This document shows, piece after piece, positions 10,201 through 17,167 of a stretch of 64,000 nt of DNA. The DNA is from HK1 sp965221725 (GTDB lineage: Bacteria; Pseudomonadota; Gammaproteobacteria; HK1): contig OZ244909.1 in NCBI GenBank assembly GCA_965221725.1, positions 2,108,001-2,172,000 of the forward strand, in the 5' to 3' direction. The stretch's first letter is position 1. Every line of letters begins with the position of its first letter. The notes below the pieces were generated by a model. It was not told the DNA's origin, made no database searches, and worked only from the letters and a program-made list of their open reading frames with translations. The translations under genes were made by a program, and so were the position numbers.

Positions 10201-10925
10201 TCCCGGAGTCGGTGGTGGGGCTCTTCCGGGGCGAGCTCGGCCCGATGCCGGGGGGATTTCCGGAACCGCTCGCGCGCAAGATCCTCAAGGGCGTGCCGCC
10301 GATCGAGGGCCGTCCGGGCGCCATGCTTCCCGCTGCGGACCTCGAGGCGGAACGCGCGAAAGCCAGGGCCGCGACCGGCTGGTCGATCACCGACGAGGAA
10401 CTCTGGTCCTGGCTCCTCTACCCGAGGGTGTTCACCGACTACGCCGAGCGACGCGAGAAGTACGGCCCGGTGTCGGCGCTGCCGACCGACGTGTTCTTCT
10501 ACGGCCTGCGGCCCGGCCGCGAGGTATCGGTGGAGCTGGACCGGGGGCTGACTCTGGTCATCCGCTGCCTGGCCATCGGCGAGACCGACGAGGAAGGCGC
10601 AGTGCGGGTGTTCTACGAGCTGAACGGCCAGCCGCGCTCGGTCAAGGTGGAGAACCGCGAGGCGACGGCCTCGGCCGTGCGGCGTCCGAAGGCGGATCCG
10701 GCCGACCCGTGCCACGTGGCGGCGCCGATGCCGGGGGTGGTGGCGTCGCTGGCGGTCACCGAGGGGCGGGCGGTGGTCGCCGGCGATCTGCTGATGACCA
10801 TCGAGGCGATGAAGATGGAGACCGCCCTGCACGCCGAGCGCAGCGGCACGGTGGCGGCGCTGCACGTGGCGGCGGGGCAATCCGTCGACGCCAAGGATCT
10901 GCTGCTTGAGTTCGCGAAGGACTGA
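7236..10925 (+). CDS. pyc: Pyruvate carboxylase (single chain) with low-complexity linker
   Basis: A 1229-residue biotin enzyme that makes oxaloacetate from pyruvate and bicarbonate using ATP. The order is biotin carboxylase (1 to about 455: VANRGEIAIRV, the glycine-rich SWGGGGRGMRVV, EVNPRIQVEHTVTEQ), carboxyltransferase (about 610-1070: DTTMRDAPQSLLATR, IKDMGGLVKP with the candidate carbamylated Lys, metal-binding HFHTHD), and C-terminal biotin carrier with EAMKMET and biotinyl Lys at about 1193. Two things are odd. A linker of about 110 Ala/Gly/Pro-rich residues (489-602) separates the first two domains, and Pro replaces the usual His in RDAHQSL. The chain is therefore longer than the family norm of about 1150 residues. 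All catalytic landmarks except that His are present. Confidence 0.95.
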   Translation: MSGFRKILVANRGEIAIRVLRAANEMGKATVAVFSGEDRLALHRSKADESYHIGEGLGPIAAYLSVDEILRVARATGADAIHPGYGFLSESPEFAEACAAHDIAFIGPRPDTLRRLGDKVSARAIAAAAGVPTVPATGALPADPQTALMAAQEVGFPGILKASWGGGGRGMRVVETPDGFEAALLAARREAAAAFGKDDIYLERFIRRARHLEVQVLADAGGRIVHLFERDCSVQRRNQKIVECAPAPGLASGQREELTGYALAIARRADYLNAGTVEFLHDIDTGHFHFIEVNPRIQVEHTVTEQVTGVDLVRAQIRIAEGGVIGDGPDAACPPQDALALRGHAVQCRITTEDPLDRFIPDYGRITAYRAATGFGIRLDGGTAYSGAVITRHYDSLLEKVTAWAPSRKGAIDRMRRALREFRIRGVATNIAFLERLVSDEAFRDGQVTTRFIDDNPDLLAFTRPRDRASRLLRYIAETTINGHPEVKDRPLPPAHARNPRPPSLRPASSAPGTKAAPDAGGTAPTETSGANARPDAGPDAGGSSAAGARGANVRPDAGGSSATEAGGARAPNGDLSRDPICAGSSAAGTGGARALLDAEGPAAVAAWMLGQTRVLVTDTTMRDAPQSLLATRMRTHDMTRIAPAYAHNLPDLFSLECWGGATFDVAMRFLGECPWERLRRLRAGIPNLLLQMLLRASNAVGYTNYPDNVVRGFVARAAASGIDLFRIFDPLNSVENMRVAVDAVLESGRICEAAICYTGDLHDPQRHRYDLGYYVRMARALRDAGTHILGIKDMGGLVKPAAARELVEALKAETGLPVHFHTHDTSGVAAASVLAAVDAGVDAVDLAMDSLSGFTSQPCLGSVVEALRGRPRDTGLDPARVREISDYWEAVRAQYAAFETDMRAPASEVYLHEMPGGQFTNLREQARSLGLAERWHEVASAYAEVNRMFGDIVKVTPTSKVVGDMALVMVSGGLTRADVEDPDRDIAFPESVVGLFRGELGPMPGGFPEPLARKILKGVPPIEGRPGAMLPAADLEAERAKARAATGWSITDEELWSWLLYPRVFTDYAERREKYGPVSALPTDVFFYGLRPGREVSVELDRGLTLVIRCLAIGETDEEGAVRVFYELNGQPRSVKVENREATASAVRRPKADPADPCHVAAPMPGVVASLAVTEGRAVVAGDLLMTIEAMKMETALHAERSGTVAALHVAAGQSVDAKDLLLEFAKD
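8822..8932 (+). repeat. Imperfect direct repeat in the pyruvate carboxylase linker
   Basis: Two diverged copies of GGCGCAAACG followed by GCGGCCTGACGC and GGAGGTTCATC lie about 60 bases apart, at 8822-8873 and 8885-8920. In protein they give repeated DAGGSSA-type segments. The in-frame duplication explains part of the extra linker length. Confidence 0.7.
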
Positions 10926-11085
10926 GACGATGCCCGCGACGCCTCGCTCGATTCACCAAAGCCGGCCGACGGCCTGCCGCCGCGATTCCGTTCGTCAGGC
11001 CGGAGACGCTTGAGCGCCGGCAGGGTGAAGCGTTCCGGATCCGGGGCGGGTGAGCACCAGGCGAGGGCGAAATCGCGAGCCGCCG

Positions 11086-13434
11086 CTACTGCGCCGCATC
11101 GTCCCGTTGCCGCTGAAGATCGCGCTCCAGCGCGACGCGCGCCGCTGGCGCGTGTCCGCTCTTGTCCACACCGAAGTAGATGGTCTGGTGCGGGAACGGA
11201 ATCTCGATCCCGCGCTCGTCGAACACCCTTTTCATGCGTCGCTGGAACTCGCGCCTGACCGCCCACTGCTGGATGGGCAGCGTCTTGAGCCGGATCCGGA
11301 TGTTCACCGACGAATCGCCGAACGAATCGAGCCCGAGCACCTGCAGCGGCTCCAGGATGAGCGGCCCGAACTCCTCGTCCGCCTGCATCCCGTCGCCGAT
11401 CTCGCGCAGCACCTCGATCACCTCGTCCACGTCCTCCCGGTAGGCGATGCCGACGTCCATCAGCGCGTAGGAGAAGTCCTTGGTCATGTTGAGCACGGCG
11501 GCAACCTCGCCGAAGGGCACGGTGTGGACGTTGCCGCCCACGTCGCGCAGCCTGACCGAACGGATGGTCATGCTCTCCACGATGCCGGAGCGCCCCCCGA
11601 GATCGACCACGTCCCCGACCGAGATGGCGTCTTCGAGGAGGATGAAGAACCCGGTAATGACGTCCTTGACGAGGCTCTGCGCCCCGAAGCTCACCGCGAG
11701 ACCCACGATGCCCGCGCCCGCGAGCAGCGGCCCGATGTCGATGCCGATCTCGGACAACACGACCAGCACCACCAGTACCAGCAGCACGATGCGCACGACG
11801 TTGCGCACGAGCGGCAGGAAGGTACGCACCCGCGCCCCGCGCGCCACACGTTCACCCTGCGCGTCGCGTTCCTCGAGATAGCGCTCGACCAGCGTACTCA
11901 GCAGCTCCCACGCAACGAGCGCGCCCCCGGCGACGAAGACCACGGTGACGAGGCGCCCGACGAGCACACGGCCGCTCTCCGACGCGAGCCAGTCGAAGGG
12001 CCCGAGCCCCCACGCGTCCAGCATCACGAGCGCGGCGACCACCACGACGATGGAGCGCAAGGCGGTCTCGATGATGCCGCGATAGCGGTTGACCCGCTCT
12101 TCGAGATGCGGAAAGCGGTTCCGGGTCTCCTCGTTGACCCGAAACCCCCGCTCGACCGCCCGGTGCAGCCCGCCGAAGACCGCGTAGGCGACGAATCCCG
12201 TCACCAGCGTCACCACCGTCGCGCGGATCAGGAACTCGAACCCGCCCGGCACGCCCGTGGCCCACACCGCGTAGACCGCGACGACGTAGGCGACGGCGAC
12301 GAAGTGCCAGACCTCGGCGAACGAACGCCGAGTCCGCCGCCACCGGCTCGCAGCATCGGCGCCGGTGAGCCACACGCGCATCGGCTGCCGGTTCTGCAGC
12401 ATGAGCACGACCACCATGGACGCCACGACGAGCCCGATCAGCCTCTGAACAACCCCCTGCGCACCCGGCGCGACCCCGAGCAACGGCAGCGCCTCGGCGA
12501 TGAAGAATCCGTACACCGACACCACGGTCAGGCGTCGCGCCCAGAAAAACAGGTAATTCGCATTTTCGTCGGACAGCTCGAAGAAGCGAAAGGTCGCGAA
12601 TCGTGGTCTCAGGATCAGGCGGGCGAGCACCGTGACCGCCCGCACGATGACGTTGGCGTTGATGATGACCAGCGCGATCACGCGCGCCGACGCCGGCGGA
12701 GCGGCCGCGGCCAGTGCGGTGTAGCCGGCCACCGCGAAGGCGACGACCGGGGCGAGGTCCATCAGGGTGCGCTCGATCAAACGCACGGCCCGTCGGCTGG
12801 GGCCGTCGGCGTCCGCGTCTGCGTCCCCGTCCCGAAAGTGAAATCGAGGCCGGGAGAGGAGGCGCATCACGATCCACTCGGCGACGAATCCGATGCCGAC
12901 GACCACGATCAGCTTGAAGACGATCTCGATCCAGCGTTCGCGGACTTCGGGGTCGGAAGCCTGCGTCGCAAGCTCCCCGGCAAACGCCGGCAGGTTCGCG
13001 AAGCCGTGCGCCGCCTCGCCGGCGAGATCGTTCAGCGCCTCGACCTTGCGTGAGAGGAACGCAAGGGCCGTCACGCCAACGGAGTCGGTGACGGCGGCCG
13101 GAGCGTCGGGGCTCCCGGCGCTCTGCGCTTCGAGGAGCGCTTCGAGCTGCGTGATCAGCTTCTCGCGCTCGGCGTCGTCGCGCAGGGTCTCCACCAGCGA
13201 CTCGATCTGCGCGGCGGATGCGGCCGGAGCGCCCTCGTCGTCGGCCGGGTCCGGGGGCTGCGCATGTACGGGCGCGGCAGCGCACAGTGCCCCTGCAACG
13301 ATGAGCGCGAGGATCTTCGCGCCAGTGTCGAGCCCGAGCTTGATTGCAGCGACTCTCCGCGTCGGCAGCGATACCCGTTCGCGCCCGCCGACGGCTCGAC
13401 AATCAACCCCCGCCGCTTCGGTGGTCCGGTTCAT
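11086..13434 (-). CDS. MscS-family mechanosensitive channel, large
   Basis: A 782-residue inner-membrane protein. The N-terminus has a probable signal peptide ending PVHAQ, then a periplasmic helical region, then about ten hydrophobic segments. The C-terminal MscS core contains the pore helix region (LLAGAGIVGLAVSFGAQS), LVKDVITGFFILLED and the beta domain (ISVGDVVDL, MTIRSVRLRD, VPFGEV), followed by a cytosolic vestibule. Such channels release solutes under hypo-osmotic shock. The open frame extends to 13602, but ATG 13434 is preferred because it places the signal sequence close to the start; even so about 35 residues precede the hydrophobic core, so the start is not certain. Confidence 0.9.
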   Translation of the reverse strand: MNRTTEAAGVDCRAVGGRERVSLPTRRVAAIKLGLDTGAKILALIVAGALCAAAPVHAQPPDPADDEGAPAASAAQIESLVETLRDDAEREKLITQLEALLEAQSAGSPDAPAAVTDSVGVTALAFLSRKVEALNDLAGEAAHGFANLPAFAGELATQASDPEVRERWIEIVFKLIVVVGIGFVAEWIVMRLLSRPRFHFRDGDADADADGPSRRAVRLIERTLMDLAPVVAFAVAGYTALAAAAPPASARVIALVIINANVIVRAVTVLARLILRPRFATFRFFELSDENANYLFFWARRLTVVSVYGFFIAEALPLLGVAPGAQGVVQRLIGLVVASMVVVLMLQNRQPMRVWLTGADAASRWRRTRRSFAEVWHFVAVAYVVAVYAVWATGVPGGFEFLIRATVVTLVTGFVAYAVFGGLHRAVERGFRVNEETRNRFPHLEERVNRYRGIIETALRSIVVVVAALVMLDAWGLGPFDWLASESGRVLVGRLVTVVFVAGGALVAWELLSTLVERYLEERDAQGERVARGARVRTFLPLVRNVVRIVLLVLVVLVVLSEIGIDIGPLLAGAGIVGLAVSFGAQSLVKDVITGFFILLEDAISVGDVVDLGGRSGIVESMTIRSVRLRDVGGNVHTVPFGEVAAVLNMTKDFSYALMDVGIAYREDVDEVIEVLREIGDGMQADEEFGPLILEPLQVLGLDSFGDSSVNIRIRLKTLPIQQWAVRREFQRRMKRVFDERGIEIPFPHQTIYFGVDKSGHAPAARVALERDLQRQRDDAAQ

Positions 13435-13620
13435 TCCGCTCGGGATCGCTCTACCTTCCCGACCCCCTCGAAGGTGGATTTCTCCCGGAGATCCCCACCA
13501 CGCCAGAGGCCGAGGACCGCCAGCGGTTCGGTGGTCATCGCCGAATTCCGCCAGCGGCAGCGCCCGCGCGAGCAAGTCGGAGGCGGGCCGGTGCCCGCGC
13601 ATGTTGCGATGAAGTCGATT

Positions 13621-13634
13621 TCACTCATGAGTGA
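13621..13634. promoter_or_regulatory. 14-bp perfect palindrome upstream of the second DUF4143 ATPase
   Basis: TCACTCATGAGTGA is a perfect palindrome 44 bases before the ATG of the ATPase, followed by a GTTAAC and a further TTCACTCAC half-site at about 13651-13660. It lies in the divergent region shared with the mscS gene. A repressor site is a reasonable inference, but nothing identifies the binding protein. Confidence 0.45.
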
Positions 13635-13678
13635 TTTCGAGTTAACCTTGATTCACTCACGCAATCCGCCGCGCGTTC

Positions 13679-14827
13679 ATGACCAGTTCCCCGAATGTTC
13701 TCCGCCGTTATCTGCGGGCTCCGATCGAGGACGATCTCCGGCGAAAGATGGTATTTCTCGGCGGACCGAGACAGGTCGGCAAAACGACTCTCGCGCTTGC
13801 GCTCCTGGGCGCGGCGGGGAGGCGACACCGGGGTTACCTGAGCTGGGACGATCCGAGGGTCCGCCCCGATCTGCTGCGCGGCCGGCTGCCCGGCGGCGAG
13901 AAACTGGTGGCGCTGGACGAGATCCACAAGTTCCCGAGGTGGCGCAATCTGGTCAAGGGATTTTACGACACCGACGGGGATCGCGTCTCCTTCCTGGTGA
14001 CGGGCTCGGCGCGGCTGGACCACTATCGCAAGGGCGGCGATTCCCTGCAGGGGCGTTACCATCACTACCGCCTCCATCCGCTCTCCCTCGGGGAACTCGG
14101 GTCGAACCACTCGGCGGGTGATCTCGAAGCGCTGCTGCGCTTCGGCGGATTCCCCGAGCCGCTGCTCGCAGGTGATACGCGTACCTGGCGCCGATGGCAG
14201 GGAGAAAGGCTGTCACGCGTGGTCTACGAGGATCTTCGCGATCTGGAGAGCGTGCGCAACGTTGCGCTCGTCGAACTTCTCGTGGAGGCGTTGCCGCAAC
14301 GGGTCGGGTCGCCGCTGTCGATTCGGAGTCTGAGCGAAGATCTGCAGGTTGCGCACGAGACCGTGGCCCGCTGGCTCGGAATCCTGGAAAACCTCTACGT
14401 CTGCTTCCGGATTCCACCGTTCGGCGCCCCTCGAATCCGTGCGGTCAGGAAGGAGACCAAACTTTATCTCTGGGACTGGTCGCATGTGCCGGGGAAGGGC
14501 GAGCGGTTCGAGAACCTGGTCGCCTGTCACCTGCTGAAATACTGTCACTTTGTGGAAGACACCGAGGGCCATCGAATGGAACTTCGGTTCCTGCGCGATA
14601 CCGACCGCCGCGAGGTGGACTTCGTCGTGATTCGCGATGGTGCGCCGCTGTTCGCCGTGGAGTGCAAATCGGGCGACAGATCGCCGAGCCCGGCAATCAC
14701 CTATTTTCGAAACCGGACGCCAATCGAGAACTTCTATCAGGTGCATCTCGGCGAGCGAGACTATCTGTCCGCCCGCGCCCGCGTTCTGCCACTGCGAACA
14801 TTTTGCAGAGAACTCGCGCTTCCGTGA
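13679..14827 (+). CDS. AAA-family ATPase with DUF4143 domain (second copy)
   Basis: A 382-residue protein with the same architecture as the copy at 2385-3542 but clearly diverged from it. The P-loop is GGPRQVGKTTLA (Lys at about 35), Walker B is KLVALDEIHKFPRW (acidic pair at 80-81), and a VTGSARLDHYRKGGDSLQGRY sensor region follows in two pieces. The middle winged-helix-like part (SLSEDLQVAHETVARWL) and the C-terminal REVDFVVIRDGAPLFAVECK, with its D-ExK pattern, complete DUF4143. The gene is convergent with the Slam-like gene and stands alone. The function of the family is not established. Confidence 0.9.
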   Translation: MTSSPNVLRRYLRAPIEDDLRRKMVFLGGPRQVGKTTLALALLGAAGRRHRGYLSWDDPRVRPDLLRGRLPGGEKLVALDEIHKFPRWRNLVKGFYDTDGDRVSFLVTGSARLDHYRKGGDSLQGRYHHYRLHPLSLGELGSNHSAGDLEALLRFGGFPEPLLAGDTRTWRRWQGERLSRVVYEDLRDLESVRNVALVELLVEALPQRVGSPLSIRSLSEDLQVAHETVARWLGILENLYVCFRIPPFGAPRIRAVRKETKLYLWDWSHVPGKGERFENLVACHLLKYCHFVEDTEGHRMELRFLRDTDRREVDFVVIRDGAPLFAVECKSGDRSPSPAITYFRNRTPIENFYQVHLGERDYLSARARVLPLRTFCRELALP

Positions 14828-15048
14828 TGCGCGCCGAGTACAAGAGAGAGCCCTCCTTCCTCCTCATTGACGACGCAAGGGGCAGAAAGACGGCCTGTTT
14901 GCGCGGGGTTCCAACCGTGGGCGGCGCGAGGGTGTGACTCCTCGCCGCCACGCTGGTCAGGGTCGGCTGAAAACGGTGTGGGCGCGCCGTCACCGGGGCC
15001 CGAGCCCGCGGATCGGGCAGTGGCAGGGCCGGTGGCCCCGGGCGTAGA

Positions 15049-16485
15049 TCAGAACTGGCGCACGAGGCGCAGCTCCGCACGGTTGCCGACGAAATCGAGC
15101 CCCTGTTCGTTGGAGTTGCGCTGCTCGTGGGTGACCACAAGCTGCGGGCTGAAGCCGTACACGGTGAGGTCACGCTTGTACAGGGAGGCGCTCAGGGTCT
15201 GCGTACGGTCCTTGCGCAGGCCATGTTGACTGTTTCTGACAAATCGGTGGTCCGGATAGTCCGTCCAGCGCACCTGCGCATTGCCACCCAGGGAGAACCC
15301 CCGAGGCAGAGCCGCGTTGAAACCCACCCGCACCCGTCGGCTCCGGTTTTCGAACTGCGAGTCATGCGGGCGCTGCTCCGAGTAGCCGAACGCCGAGTTC
15401 GCACTCACCGTCGGGCCCAGTCTCCAGGTTCCGCTCAGCACCAAGTCCACCACCGGCCCGTCCTGTCTTGTCCCGCCCCGGTAGTCGCGGTCGAGCCAGG
15501 AGGCATGCACGTTCGCCCACACCCGATCGGTGAGTCGGCGCCGGGTCTCGATGCGCGCGCCCGCCGCGTTGTGATCAACGCTCCCGCCCGCCCAGCGCCG
15601 GCTCGCATTGGCCAGCACGCTCAGCTCGGTGCGCGCGTCCACGAACCAGCGCGGCCCCGCGTGAACGGCGAGGTAGGCATCGTCGAACCGCCCCCCCCCC
15701 GCATGATCCTTCACCGAGACGTCCACCCCCGAGCGCAGCCTCAGCCGGTCCGTCACCGGATGCTCGTACCCGGCGCCCGTCCACACCGACACCCCCACCC
15801 CCGAGGTCTGCAGGTCTTGCTCGTTGCGCCGGAAGGGAAGCTCCGTGCCGAGCACCTCGATATAGATGATTTCATCGTCGGAGGCGCCGCCGATGTTGGT
15901 GTCCGGCACCAGCGACGCTCCCAGGTACGCGGTCCAGCGCCGGCGCGCCCGGATCTGCGCCAGGAACCGCCGCACGTTGGCCTTCACCGCATCCGGCACG
16001 TCCCCGGCCAGCACGCGCTCGAAGTGACGCCGGGCGAGACCGTCCTCTTCCTTGTAGAAGAATGCCCGCGCCAGCTCCAGGCGCACCCGCGCAAGATCCG
16101 GGCGGACCGTGAGCATGGTGTGCAGGGCGGCAATGGCCTCATCGAGCAACGCCTCACGCTCCGCCTCCTCGGACCGCAGACGCGACGCCTCGATCGCGGC
16201 CAGGCCGAACAGGAACACCACGTCCGCATAGATCTGGTCCGTCGCCGTGAGCGGACGCAGCAGCGCGAGCGCCTCGTCGAACCGACGCGCATCGAGCAGC
16301 GCCCGGGCTTCGGCCATCACCGCGTCCACAGATTGGGCTTCCTCCGCGGTGACCGCGGATGGCGGGGTTTCCTCTGCGGTGACCGCAGACGGGGTTTCCT
16401 CCGCCGCGACCACTACCGGCGCCGCACCGAGGAACGGAACCACCACCGCCAGAGCCCGACCCAGGTGCGCGAGTGTCTTCACCAT
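15049..16485 (-). CDS. Slam-like (DUF560) outer-membrane protein with TPR domain
   Basis: A 478-residue protein with an N-terminal signal sequence (hydrophobic run LGRALAVVVPFLGAAPVVVAA), a helical TPR-like region (about 50-190: DAVMAEARALLDARRFDEAL, ARVRLELARAFFYKEEDGLA) and a C-terminal beta-barrel of about 14 amphipathic strands ending RAELRLVRQF with terminal Phe. This is the layout of surface lipoprotein assembly modifiers, which help move lipoproteins or other cargo to the cell surface. No cargo gene is adjacent. ATG 16485 precedes the signal sequence directly, so the longer upstream frame is rejected. The gene contains a G10 tract within the barrel. It lies downstream of tRNA-Leu on the same strand. 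Confidence 0.82.
   Translation of the reverse strand: MVKTLAHLGRALAVVVPFLGAAPVVVAAEETPSAVTAEETPPSAVTAEEAQSVDAVMAEARALLDARRFDEALALLRPLTATDQIYADVVFLFGLAAIEASRLRSEEAEREALLDEAIAALHTMLTVRPDLARVRLELARAFFYKEEDGLARRHFERVLAGDVPDAVKANVRRFLAQIRARRRWTAYLGASLVPDTNIGGASDDEIIYIEVLGTELPFRRNEQDLQTSGVGVSVWTGAGYEHPVTDRLRLRSGVDVSVKDHAGGGRFDDAYLAVHAGPRWFVDARTELSVLANASRRWAGGSVDHNAAGARIETRRRLTDRVWANVHASWLDRDYRGGTRQDGPVVDLVLSGTWRLGPTVSANSAFGYSEQRPHDSQFENRSRRVRVGFNAALPRGFSLGGNAQVRWTDYPDHRFVRNSQHGLRKDRTQTLSASLYKRDLTVYGFSPQLVVTHEQRNSNEQGLDFVGNRAELRLVRQF
15691..15700 (-). repeat. G10 homopolymer inside the Slam-like gene
   Basis: Ten consecutive guanines on the coding strand encode AGGG in HAGGGRFDD, within the beta-barrel region. 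The frame is intact as sequenced. Tracts of this length are prone to slippage, and a change of one or two bases would truncate the protein roughly half way. Confidence 0.85.
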
Positions 16486-16763
16486 GTCCGAAATCCTGCT
16501 TGAGTGAGACCGCGAAAGGGCGGGGAGTGTAGCCGATCCGTACCTGCGCATGAGTCCCGGGTGTCTCCTGAATTCTCGAGTGCTCCGCATCGGGCGAACG
16601 CCCTGTGCCGACCGAGATGGGGGATGCGTTGCCCGTGCAAGGGGCAATGCCGGAAAAGGGGATCGTGGGGGGAATCGTGGGGGAATCGTGCGGAGATCGT
16701 GGCGCCTCTGACCGCCGGTGCGCGACACCATCCGCTCGGGTTGGCTCCGGGTCGGCGGAAATC

Positions 16764-16850
16764 TGGTGCCGGGAGCGAGACTCGAACTCGCACACTGTCT
16801 CCAGTACTGGATTTTGAGTCCAGCGCGTCTACCAGTTCCGCCATCCCGGC
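16764..16850 (-). tRNA. tRNA-Leu (anticodon CAA)
   Basis: The minus strand folds into a class II tRNA. The acceptor GCCGGGA pairs with TCCCGGC, the anticodon arm CTGGA-CTCAAAA-TCCAG gives CAA, a long variable arm follows (GTACTGGAGACAGT), the T arm contains GTTCGAGTC, and CCA is encoded (16764-16766). The anticodon reads TTG. The length of 87 bases and the long variable arm fit tRNA-Leu. Confidence 0.97.
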
Positions 16851-16899
16851 TGTAGTGCGGAGCGCGGCACGCGAAGCGGGGCCGGGCCGCACACCTTCA

Positions 16900-16927
16900 A
16901 TTATACGTCAACCGGGACACCCTCAAA
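16900..16927 (-). promoter_or_regulatory. Sigma-70-type promoter of tRNA-Leu
   Basis: On the minus strand a perfect TATAAT (16905-16900) follows a TTTGAG -35 box (16927-16922) at a 16-base spacing. It ends about 50 bases before the tRNA 5' end. It is conspicuous because the surrounding DNA is very GC-rich. Confidence 0.65.
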
Positions 16928-16997
16928 GCCATTCGAGGGGCCATTCGAGGGGCCATTCGCCGGGGCATGCGACGGACCATGCGGCGGGGCATTCGAC
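16928..16997. repeat. Degenerate 12-bp tandem repeat array
   Basis: About six units starting with GCCATTCGAGGG lie in tandem. The first two are identical and later ones drift to GGCATGCGACGG and ACCATGCGGCGG. The array starts directly upstream of the tRNA-Leu promoter. Confidence 0.75.
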
Positions 16998-17167
16998 AAG
17001 AAGGTGGCTCGGTTCGACTCCTGAACTCTCGGGAAAGCCCGGGCATGGAGGCCGGAAGCATCGGGCAGAGTTTCAAGGTGAGGCACTGCCGACGGGGCAT
17101 TCGACAAGGACTCGGGAGCCGCGCATGGCCACATCGCCGGGAGCCGGGACTGCGGGAAGCGGGGGAT

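Larger units (their letters stand above)
16851..17167. other. Intergenic region between tRNA-Leu and pcnB
   Basis: This 317-base stretch holds the tRNA-Leu promoter, a 12-bp tandem repeat array and a second dispersed copy of its GGGGCATTCGACAAG end near 17095. Frames cross it on both strands, but they are rich in Arg/Pro, owe their length to the repeats, and have no recognisable domain. I see no gene here. Confidence 0.6.

Noticed and set aside
8988..10880. A 630-codon frame antisense to the pyruvate carboxylase gene
   Set aside because: No recognisable domain, and full overlap with a gene whose catalytic motifs are intact.
11050..13053. A 667-codon plus-strand frame opposite the mscS gene
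   Set aside because: It is the antisense shadow of a clear MscS coding region; its composition (Arg/His/Asp-rich, no domain) is what GC-rich codon use gives on the other strand.
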